Positions 11,214 to 20,040 of a stretch of 64,000 nt of DNA are shown one piece after another (the first letter of the stretch is position 1; the number at the start of each line of letters is the position of its first letter). The stretch comes from Symmetrospora coprosmae. Its lineage: Eukaryota; Basidiomycota; Cystobasidiomycetes; Symmetrosporaceae. The stretch spans positions 248,001-312,000 of the forward strand of contig VUYT01000006.1 in assembly GCA_008802785.1 (NCBI GenBank), written 5' to 3'. The notes under the pieces are model-generated. The model ran no database searches and had not been told where the DNA came from. It worked only from the letters and a program-made list of their open reading frames with translations. The position numbers and the translations under genes are program-made.

Positions 11214-11678
11214 GTTGAGCGGAATGAGCAGAGACAAGCCGCAGTAGCCCTGGTCAGATGAGCACAAGCCAGGTCTCGCAGAGGTGCGAGCCATTCTGCA
11301 CCGCCCGGACAGCATGGAGCAATTCGAGTCAAAGGCCGTAAGCAGCTGTCAGCCCAGCTGGATGCTCCTGTATGCTTGGTATAGGTCACGGGGAGTTCAG
11401 TGTATGTCCGTCAGGTTACTACTCCGGTACTGACGTCTGCTCCTATACAAGTCTTTACTGCGGGGTGGCGAGATTGTTGTCCGTGTTTGCGAGAACGATG
11501 GGTGAGGTCGCAGTCATGCGTGAGGGGGCTGCAGTGTAAAGCGAGATCGACTTGCAGTCTGTAATCGCAAATCCGCCCAGTCTTCGTCAAGTCCGAACCG
11601 ACCGCTGAAAGCGCTACGCTGTAATTTGCTCGGCTACGTATCATGGTGTGTCAGCGGTTCTCATGGTAGCGCATCCGT
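11214..11678. other. Spacer between copies B and C
   Basis: No gene is supported. The part nearest copy B is the homologue of the copy A leader. The rest (about 11340-11678) is ordinary non-coding sequence between the end of copy C and the duplicated leader. Confidence 0.4.
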
Positions 11679-13167
11679 TCACCAGGCCTGGGCCGCCCGG
11701 AACAGTCCGTAGCCGCCCGACGCTGTATAGTCGTGTCCTATCGAAGTAGGCGCCTTTCCCTTCCCCTTGACCTTGACCTTGCCCTGCCCCTTGCCCGTCC
11801 ATCCTTCCGCCTCCCGTGCCTCCGCCAGCCGGCCAGCATGTTCCTTCTCGAGTCTGCCAAAGAACTCTAGCAGAGCTTTGCTGATCCCTTTTGCCCTTGC
11901 CTGCCGTGTCCTCGCCTCAGTGCTGGCGCCGATATCGTCATCCAGGGGTGTGAAAACCTGCCAAGCGGTGAGCTCCCGTGGCCGTCAGCATCACGCCACA
12001 TGCCGTGCAGCTTCCTTGTGTGATGCAACGTACTAAAGCGAGCTTGTTCATCAGGGATAGCCAGTTCTTCTCCACACGGGTCAGACTGCGACGCAGCCCG
12101 GCTGCATTGGCGAAAGCCATAGCCTGCTGATAGTCAGATCCATTGACGGGCCGGTCGAACACTTTGCCGTACGCCTTGAAGATCGCCTTGACCAAGTAAC
12201 ACGCATCAACATTCTGCCACCCGCCAATATCATCACACGCTTCTTCATAGCCAATTTCGAAATAGTTCCGCAAGGGCTTATGCGAAGGTACGACCGTCGA
12301 GCTGGCCGTCGAGCTGGACGCTGAGGATGATCGTCTGTATGACGCATGTGGAGGTGTCGGAATCTTGTGAGTGTTCCGAAGAGAACCGGAGTGGACACTA
12401 CTCGTCGATGCAGGAATGACTGTCGTACCACTAAGCGAGCCCTTTCGTACACGACCTTTCGAAAGCGGCCACGAAGGTGGCTCCTGCGTTGTCTGCGGAA
12501 TGACGGTCCTCGCTGCACCGATGCCTGCCGCAGTCGAGGGTCTGCGGGACCGATAATGCGCTCTTGGAGGTGGGGCGTATGACATCGCTCGGGGACGAGC
12601 TGACTGGAGTGTGGCCAGGATCCGCTCGTCATCAGCTTGACGCTTTTTGAACGTTCTGATGTGCTCCCGGGAGACGGCTTGAGCTTTCTTGGCGTCGGCT
12701 AGCCACTGATTAGGCTCCTCGCGACGTCCTTTTACCGCAGCGATGCTTGCATCGTTTTCCTGCTTCTCATCGCTCAAATCCCTGTACGCTGAGCTGAACA
12801 CCCATCTGTCCTTGCGATGATCATATTCGGTGTCTTTCCCGGACTTGCGGAGTTTTGACATGTCACTCTCGATTTAGCGGCCAGTACGATCGAAGTCATT
12901 CAGGACGCTCTTCAGGTTCTTCAGCTCGGCTTCGGCTTTCTTCTGGCGTCCCTCATTCCCTTTGATGCTGTGTTCCTCGGCGGAGATAGCCTCGCGCAGA
13001 TCCGCCAGCCTGCTCTTGGCCTGCGCCAGCTCGTCTTGCCCACTCGACGACGAACTGCGAGCGGACCTTGATGACGGTACTTGCTCGGACGTGCTGGCGA
13101 CTTCGGGAGGGCGCTGAGCTGGAGGACGTCGAGCTGTGCCATAGCGGCTGGAAAAGTCGTTGGACAT
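11679..13167 (-). pseudogene. Tandem orphan family, copy C (one in-frame stop, otherwise complete)
   Basis: From ATG 13167 the frame reads MSNDFSSRYGTARRPP, a Ser-rich stretch and a coiled coil, then meets a TAA at 12874-12876. It continues in the same frame with IESDMSKLRKSGKD, the family motif EYDHRKDRWVFSSAY, REEPNQWLADAKKAQ and the conserved C-terminal block NVDACYLVKAIFKAYGKVF, SDYQQAMAFANAAG, NWLSLMNKLAL. An intron (11958-12033, GTACGT...CAG) leads to a last exon 11957-11679 ending in a Lys/Gly-rich tail. Without the stop the protein would be 470 aa and is the best template for the family. A product could still begin at the internal ATG 12861 (MSKLRKSGKD...). So this is either a young pseudogene, a shortened gene, or a sequencing error at one codon. 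The function is unknown. Confidence 0.6.
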
Positions 13168-13642
13168 GTTGTATACCAAGGTTCTGCAAGTATGGAGCGG
13201 AGTCAAGCAGGTCAGGAGGTCCCGATTGAGCCTCCCTCTCCCCACCACCCCCCTCTCTGTGCCTGCTGACCTTTGTACACACAGCATAGCTTATCCGAGT
13301 TGTTTTGCTTGACATAGGGCCCCTACCCCGTGGGAAATCCCTTGAGAGCCCGGCAGCTGACTTCTGCACGCTCTAGCCTCAGGGGTCAGCGGCGACATCA
13401 GTACTGCCCAGTCCAACAAGCACATTCGTTTGTCCGCTCAGGAGCGCCGCCAGTATGAACTGCAGGCATCGAGCGTGGGGCTTCCATCCAACGGCGTACG
13501 AGTGAGCTCTTCTACAGACATTACTACGGCGTGCGTGGCGACCATTGTCCATGGTGAGACCGAGAATGAAGAGGTGAACGAGAGGAGGATGTTGCGATCA
13601 AGTGACTGGGATGTACGGGGAAAGCAGGACGATCGGCGACAC
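13168..13642. other. Intergenic, upstream of copy C
   Basis: No coding potential was recognised. It should contain the copy C promoter and the 3' end region of the secreted Ser-rich gene. It shows only a pyrimidine-rich patch near 13230-13260. Confidence 0.3.
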
Positions 13643-14329
13643 TCAGAGCGTGATGTACGCTAGCGACGCCAGCAGAGTGAGTGCAGATGCCATCCCTATG
13701 AAGGCGTTCCTTTGCGCGGCAGCGATGTACTGTGAGCAGAGCCAGACGACGCGTCAGTACTTGCGTGCACGGCACGCTTGCTACAACCCATCCCGGGCGC
13801 GCTTCAGGGACCCACAGAATCATCCGGGCTCTGCGCGACGTTGCCGCCTCCAGCTCCAGCGGGACCTGGTGCGAGACCGGTCTGCGACATGGAGCGAGCG
13901 GGTTGGATGCACGTCAGTATGTTATCACATCGTCAAACCGCCGGCACTCTGGGTCGAGAGTGGCCATGGCCGACGCACCTGTGGCTGGAACGTCGCGTAA
14001 GGCTTCGTGGTAGACGAGGTCGACGTCGTAGATGATGCAGCAGCCGTCCCGTTCACCGAGACAGTACTGTTACCGCCAGCCGAAACGGTGCTGTTGCCAT
14101 TCGGCACGGTGGCGTTGCCCGACTGGGTGGGCTGTGCGTTGCCGCCGGACGCGGCCACAGAGGCGGAGGAAGGCTCCTGCTGCTGCGACGCCGATGAAGA
14201 GGAAGGGAGAGTGAGGTTGCGCTGTTGCGTCCCCGTTGGCGCTTGCGCGGCGGCGGACAGGGCTAGGATGAGCACGCTGAGGGTGAGCAGCAGCGTCCGA
14301 CGTGACGGTGAGGAGGCGCTCGAGGGCAT
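13643..14329 (-). CDS. Small secreted Ser/Thr-rich protein with hydrophobic C-terminal anchor
   Basis: Exons 14329-13979, 13881-13816 and 13729-13643 join in phase to 167 aa. The N-terminus MPSSASSPSRRTLLLTLSVL leads into an Ala/Leu-rich core ending near AAAQAP, a clear signal peptide. The mature part is Ser/Thr/Asn/Gln-rich with several NxT/NxS sites (NLT, NAT, NST, NGT), so probably heavily glycosylated. The last exon encodes a hydrophobic tail, FIGMASALTLLASLAYITL, at the very end with no basic residues after it. This looks like a GPI-attachment signal preceded by a small-residue region (SPDDS), or a single membrane anchor. Both introns (donors GTGCGT, GTGGGT) are phase 0. It is probably a cell-wall or plasma-membrane surface protein; no named family was recognised. 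Confidence 0.7.
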
Positions 14330-14630
14330 GGCGGGAGTCGGGGGACGAGAGACGACTGATATGCTTGGACGAGGATGCAGACAGCGAGGAAGGCGTGTGT
14401 GAGAACGAGACAGAGAAGGGACGGCGAGGAGATGGAGGGTGCAGAACTGGAGAGCAAAGCCCAGCCCTCGACACGCGCACGACGGCAGGCTCGTGCTGAG
14501 TCTTAGTGGCAAAATTGCAGAGACGCCATGCATTAAGTATGCGCAAAGGCAGGGTAGCACCTCTGCGCCATTGCATTCGTTCTATATCCGCTTTTATGCA
14601 CAACGGTAAGCCTAGATCTGCGCTCCGGCC
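14330..14630. other. Intergenic between secreted protein promoter and ARG2 3' end
   Basis: About 300 bp with no gene. It must hold the promoter of the minus-strand secreted-protein gene; CT-rich tracts lie near 14390-14450 on the minus strand. The 3' untranslated region of ARG2 is to its right. Confidence 0.3.
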
Positions 14631-17034
14631 TCACTTCCAGCAGCTTTTGATGGCCCCGATGACTCGCGCCCACCGCTGCAGCCGCCCTTCCTCCTCCGCC
14701 ATGACCACGCTGACGGACCTTCGCTCACCGCCGCCCTCGTCACCCTCGAGCTGACTCCTGATCCTATCCTCCGCATCAGCCCAGAACAGCGTCCCGGGCG
14801 TCCCACCCTTCCCCATCTCGGGGAGGTTGACGAAGCCATTCGAGCGCTCGAAGTACCACCGGTTCACGGGGTTGTCTGCCCGGCTGCGCCAGACGAGGTC
14901 TGTACCTCGCCCGATACCCTCTTTGCCTCCGTTGGGGTTCAGCGCGTCCAGCAGGCCCAGCCCAAATGTCTCATCCCGCAGCGCTGTCCACAGAAAGTCC
15001 ACTGTACCGTCTCCCTGCAGCGACGGGAGCACGGCGAACTTGTCCAAGTAGCATATCGGCACCGTGTTCTCGCCCTCTGCATCTTGCTCAAGCGTGACAA
15101 TCGCAGCCGCTTGATAGTCGCGCTCGGGCCGACCTGGGTACCCAGCCACAATGACGCAGTCGAGGTCGCGCTCCAGCCGGGAGAAGTATTCGTCGGCATT
15201 GAGCGTCTTTCTGAAGGACGCCTCGAGCAGGCGTGTGAGCTGGACCTTGTCCACGCTAGCCATATCCCTGATGACGCGGATGGGCAGTCCCTTCCGGACA
15301 ATGGTGGGCGTGTGCTGTATGTGCCGTGCGGGTAGCAGCGAATGGTGCAGCGATGGCGAATGGGCAGGCTTGTTGGTAATGAGATTGGCGATCAATGCTT
15401 TTGGAGAGCGATGCGAGACGAGAATTGCGCTAGAATCACGCGGCAGCAGGGCTAGGCACGACTGGAGCAAATCCAGGTTTGTCAGTGACGTCGGATGGGA
15501 CTTGTGCCAGATAAATGTGTCGTGGATGTAGCCGAACTCGGACTCTAAGTTGATGGACAAATGCGGGTTGCCGCCTCGTGCGGGCGAGGGAATGCCTCCT
15601 TCGCGGTTGATGACCATCATTCGCAGAGGGGTCAGGTCAATGTCGGATAGCTGGCTGGGTGCATTCTCCTGCAGCTCCCCTTCCACGGCGAGGGACGCAA
15701 CGAGCGCTTTGATGGCGTCATTGGCATGTATGGCAATGGTGGCCAGATCCGCGTCCCTCGCTATCGGAGGGATGATGGGTATCTCGCCTCGTCCGATGGC
15801 AGCTTTGAGCGATCTGAGGCTGTGGACATTTACGACTGGCAGGTCCAGCTGACGAGGCGGATCCGCAGACTCGCCCGCCGCTTCTAGAACGGGATCTCCC
15901 TCGTGTAGGTCGGTGACGGGAGGGCCGGGCGAGCCAAGCCGGAAGAGGTCATTGATGAGTGGTACGGCCCTACCGCCTTTCTCCTCAATGACCTCGGCAA
16001 GCAAGGTGGCGATCCCGACCATCTCCTTCCGCAGCTGACTGGCCTCTGCGCCCAGATGCCCCGCAGCAGACCACGCCTCCTCATCGACCACGACAATGCT
16101 CACGAGGCCCAGGCGGTCGAGATAGACGAGGCCCTCGGCGATGCTCGATAGCTGGCGAGCGGTGAAGGGGCCTTGGACCTTGACAATGGCTGTATGACGG
16201 GTGATTGGATTGAGGAGGGCTTCCACGAGCGGACTCTCTGTCGGTTTGGACGTGCTGGCCGCGAGCTCTGGGCTGCTGTCCTCCGTCTCGGATGCGGCTG
16301 CCTCGTTACGCGTAGACAGCAATCCGCGAGCGAGACTGCGCTGTCCAGGCGAAGACGAGCGCTCTCGCTGGACATCAGATCCGAAGGCTTTCAGGTACGA
16401 GCGCGAGTCCCGAGCCGATGGCTGTGCGTGCAGGATGGACAGGATGAAGTCCTGCGTCGCGAAGGGAATGAGCTACGTCAGCCCGTGCCGGCAGGAGCGT
16501 GCAATCAAGTCAGGCGAGACTCACGCGATTGATCTGCGCTGCGTCGGGACCTCTGCTCCTGCTGCTCCTTCCGTGCGGGAGGAGACGGTCATCCTCCGCG
16601 TCGGCTTTGTCGTGAGCCGTGCGTGTGTGCTGCCTGCGCGCGCCAGACCGTGGACCTGCCAGCGCAGAGCTCTCGTGACGTAACGACAAGTGGGTAGCAG
16701 ATCGTGCTGTTGCTGTGCTGTACTGGCGCAGCGACAAGCCTGTGCCGTGCGACGCATTCAACGCGAAAAGCGTCGACGAGTCAAGGCGGAGTTGCGGACG
16801 AGCGGGCAAGCAGGCGCCCGCTGGAACAGGACGGCTAGTCCAGCGAACAGGATCGTTTTGCGGGACTCCCACTGCAGCTGTCTTCAACGCTGCCGTCACC
16901 GCTGCGTTGCGAGCGGTGCCTCCTGCTGTGCCGCTGCTGCTGCTCCGTCGGCTGGTCCTGCCAAGCAGCCGGGCCGCCTCGTTCTCGACGAGCGCATGAC
17001 AGTGGATGGTGATGCGTAGAGGGGCATGCTGCAT
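14631..17034 (-). CDS. ARG2: Mitochondrial N-acetylglutamate synthase (Arg2)
   Basis: Exons 17034-16525 and 16451-14631 give 776 aa. The N-terminus is Arg/Ser-rich without acidic blocks, as expected for a mitochondrial presequence. The fungal NAGS landmark AAQINR/DFILSILHAQPSARDSRSY spans the intron. It is followed by an amino-acid-kinase-like region (GPFTARQLSSIAEGLVYLDR, VNREGGIPSPARGGNPHLSI) and a GCN5-like acetyltransferase domain near the C-terminus (MASVDKVQLTRLLEASFRK, ICYLDKFAVLPSLQGDG, then NRWYFERSNGF). It makes N-acetylglutamate from acetyl-CoA and glutamate, the first step of arginine synthesis, in mitochondria. ATG 17034 is the only ATG in exon 1. Donor GTGAGT and acceptor CGCAG are both phase 0. 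The length is at the long end for the family because of the N-terminal extension. Confidence 0.92.
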
Positions 17035-17505
17035 TCGCAGTCCTAGAGAGACGAGACGGCAGGAAGCGTCTGGCTAGCTCGTCGTGTGCGCAGTCAAATT
17101 CGTGGATGGTCCAGAGGCTACCGAGATAGGTCCGCCGGACGCCCCGACGATCTCCTCGGTAAAGGCACGCTTGCCCCTGTAATGCATTGCTCGAAGTCTG
17201 ACACGGGCGCCTCATGGTACACATTGACAGCGACATCCTTCCGCGTATCTCCGAGCCCTTCCCTCCATTGCCGCGCGTCTCCACTCTTGCGAGCGTCTCT
17301 CGTCTTTCTACCTCCCCTTCGTGTATCCAGCTTGATCCTTCCCTTCGTGAACGACGTGTCTCCGCTCATTGCGACATCCTTCTTGTCAACACTCTCTGCC
17401 TTTGCCCACGCCGTCTCCGTTCTTGCCAACGTCTCCGAGGCTCACTGCCCGCCATATCTCCATTCTCCGGATGTGCCTGCACGTCGGCAGCCCCCCTAGA
17501 TGGCA
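17035..17505. promoter_or_regulatory. ARG2 upstream region
   Basis: About 470 bp upstream of ARG2 (minus strand) that also carries the 3' end of the neighbouring F-box gene. It is CT-rich on the plus strand around 17290-17345. I looked for Gcn4/CpcA-type TGACTC sites and saw none. Confidence 0.35.
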
Positions 17506-18373
17506 CTACGCGTGCATCTGAACATCCACATCAATGTGCATCTCTTCTCGCACAGCTTGAGCCAGCTGAAGGAGGCAGGAGCGCAGGACCGGGTCGTCAC
17601 CGGTTGCGGGTAGAGGATATGCGGACAGAAGGTGGAGCTTGGTGACACGGCTGAGAACTGGGGACTCCATGAGAAAACGGGTCACTGTCCCCTGATACTG
17701 ATTGTTCTCGTAGCCCTTGCTCGTATCTGAAGCCAAGTAAGGGGCAATGAAAGCGTAGAAGGACGAGAAGGTGGATCGAGGACGACTGAAGGATACCCAC
17801 CGAAAATGATGGTAAAGGTATCGCGACTGCTTGCTCCGTCCCTTGCTTTATGTAGTAGAGTCGAGTTATGACATTGACTTGTTGTAGATTTGGACACGAG
17901 GCCGATAAGGCTTCGAGGAGTCTGTCTTGCCTCGCGGCATTGAAGCATTCGAGCGTGATAGTCGTGAGACACGGCATGACAAAGCCTTCGGCAGGCGGCA
18001 TGCACTGCCATTCGCGTGGTACGCCGATGAGGGTAAGGTGCTGAAGGCCGGGAAAGCCAGAGATGCAGTCGAGTCGAACGTCAAAGTCCGAAGTAAGCGA
18101 GAGCTTCTTGGTGGTATGAGTGATACAGTTCTTCGAAGCGATAGACTCCATCTGCGACATAGCGAGCGGAGATGTCTCGTCTTCGTATTCTCCGGGCCCG
18201 GACTCGCAGTCCAGGTCCTGAAAGAGCGCACTGAGGAACGGAGGCCCGAAAGCGGGATGGACGAGTCGAAATCGGAGAATGCTGCGCCTCATGAAGGGAA
18301 CACGCTCTGCAGCTATCGCGAAAGTCGCAATTCGCTCGAGCATCTCGAAGGGAAGGTCGATGAGCGTCAACAT
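17506..18373 (-). CDS. F-box-like protein
   Basis: Exons 18373-17797 and 17726-17506 give 265 aa. The start is set at MLTLIDLPFEMLERIATFAI, a typical F-box opening (LPxE-LERI...), followed by RRSILRFRLVHPAFGPPFL. Downstream segments such as FPGLQHLTLIGVPREW, PCLTTITLECFNAARQDRLLEAL and CPNLQQVNVITRLYY look like degenerate leucine-rich repeats, as in fungal F-box/LRR proteins that present substrates to SCF ubiquitin ligases. The intron donor is uncertain. GTGGGT at the end of exon 1 is stronger, but leads to a short alternative end. GTATCC five bases later keeps the phase and yields SPVLSRVTKLHLLSAYPLP, a sensible C-terminus. The substrate is unknown. Confidence 0.6.
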
Positions 18374-18789
18374 CGTGTTTGCGCTGCGGGGGTTCTGTTG
18401 GTTCTGCCAGGTACGGCCATCCGGGATGATTAGCTGCACGATGTCGACGCTCGAGATGGGTATCGAGCTCACCTCGTGTGCGTTCACCCAGGCCTGCTTA
18501 TCGTCCCGCTGCAACTTGACCTTCCGCTTCGATGGATGTTGGCGAGAACAAGAGAGACAAAGGGGTGCAACGGAGCTGCGGAACGGACGGCGGGACGAGG
18601 AGGACCATAACTACCTGATCTAGTACGCGTACGCGAGAGGAGGCGTAGAGGGCAAGCTTCCGGTGCAAAGTATCTCGAGCGGTACATGGCTTGTATTGAG
18701 CTGCACGGAGACATGAAACGATAGGTACAGGATCCGAAACAGACCACGCGATGAGAGCGGTGAGTCGACAGTCAGAGAAGAGCGCGCGC
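18374..18789. promoter_or_regulatory. Intergenic: F-box gene promoter and NPC2 3' region
   Basis: No gene is recognised in these roughly 415 bp. Both flanking genes are on the minus strand. Confidence 0.3.
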
Positions 18790-19672
18790 TCAGTGACGCT
18801 GCATGAAGTCAATGACAATGGTTGCGCAGGTCATGGGCTCCGAGTCGGGTGGCTGCGTGAAGCCGAGAGCATTCACGGTGAACTTGGCTGCGAGTACAGA
18901 AATGGAGGTCAATCAGCGTACGCCCAGGAGCCGAGTATGTCCTGCAGCAGTCCGACCCACCTTTCGGAATCTCAGCGGGCAGGTCGACGCTCTGGACGAT
19001 CTGGTGGTCTCCTGGCTCGATAGGGCACTGCAGGGTGGCGTTGGCGTTCCTCCTGCGGAGACGGAGCGGCGGCGGCGAGATCAGCGGATAGTCGCGGCGA
19101 CGGAGAGGTGAAGGTCAAACATACAACTCATCACACAGACTGAATCGCTTCTGGATGAGCTTGATGAGGCCGAGCTTGACGACGACATCGACGAATGCGC
19201 CTTCCTGATTGAGGGTGGGCAGAGAGCGATAGGGGCGATGAACGGGTGGCCGCGTGTCAGCTATGCCCGACGAACATGGAGATGAAGCATCGGCGAACAT
19301 CGATCCTCTTCTTTGCTGTACCGTCAGCGTAGATGGTCATCTTCTTGCCAGCCTCTGGCGGATCGGGCACGACGCGGAGCGTCTTGATCTCGATGGCATC
19401 CTCGGGCTCGCCTGTAGATATGACGGCGAACTTTCAGTCTCGGTGCCTGCCTGAGGAGCGGGAGCTGGCTCACCGCAGTCGATGAACTGCCAGCCGTTCT
19501 GCGCATGCACAGTCCCGTCATCGCCGAGTGCGCTGACCTCCTGCGCGGTCCAGTCGACGACCGACTGGGCCAGGTTGGGCAGCTGGCCGGCGGGCGAGGC
19601 AGAGGCGACGCCGGCACCGACGGCCAGCAGCGACGAGACGGCAGCGATAACGGACACGACGGTGGATCTCAT
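18790..19672 (-). CDS. NPC2: NPC2-type ML-domain sterol/phospholipid transfer protein
   Basis: Five exons (19672-19474, 19411-19299, 19204-19125, 19052-18961, 18887-18790) give 193 aa. There is a signal peptide at 1-25 (MRSTVVSVIAAVSSLLAVGA). The ML domain then runs in order: WQFIDCGEPEDAIEIKTLRV, DPPEAGKKMTIYADGTAKK, GAFVDVVVKLGLIKLIQKRF, LCDELRNANATLQCPIEPGD, HQIVQSVDLPAEIPKAKFTV, and MTCATIVIDF. The Cys pattern fits the three disulfides of the family. Such proteins bind sterols or phosphatidylinositol/phosphatidylglycerol and act in the vacuole or secretory lumen (yeast Npc2). Splice phases 1,0,2,1 all agree. The exon 2 donor (GTTCGC) is weak but is the only one that joins the conserved strands. 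It is divergently arranged with the BRE4-like gene. Confidence 0.88.
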
Positions 19673-20040
19673 GATGGGCTGCTGATGAGTTGCCTCAGAT
19701 ATCGGAAGCAGGGGATGAATGAAGGGGTAGCTATAGCAGGCCACGAGGCGTGACCTCTCCCGGGACTGATCGACCGTGTTCGCCACCGGGGAGCGGATGG
19801 AGCTGAGCTCCGGACGTCATGGTTTGCTCTCTTCTGTACCATTCACATGAGCTACCAGGCTGCTTCTCAATACCGGCCTTAAAGAGCTGCTCGATACTTC
19901 TCTGGGTGCACCCTCAATCCGCGTGCTGCCGTCTGGGCCAGCTCGGCTGAGACTGGTCGCGCTTGCGCGAAAGAAGCAGCGCTGTCGGACGGCTTGGCTC
20001 GACCCGTTTCATGCACGCACGTCGCACATTTCCAGCATAG
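19673..20040. promoter_or_regulatory. Divergent promoter between NPC2 and the BRE4-like gene
   Basis: 368 bp separate the two start codons. No ORF or repeat of note is present. Confidence 0.4.

Noticed and set aside
17035-17505. Arginine-attenuator-type upstream peptide for ARG2
   Set aside because: That peptide belongs to the carbamoyl-phosphate synthase small-subunit gene (arg-2 of Neurospora, CPA1 of yeast), not N-acetylglutamate synthase, and no matching short frame was seen.
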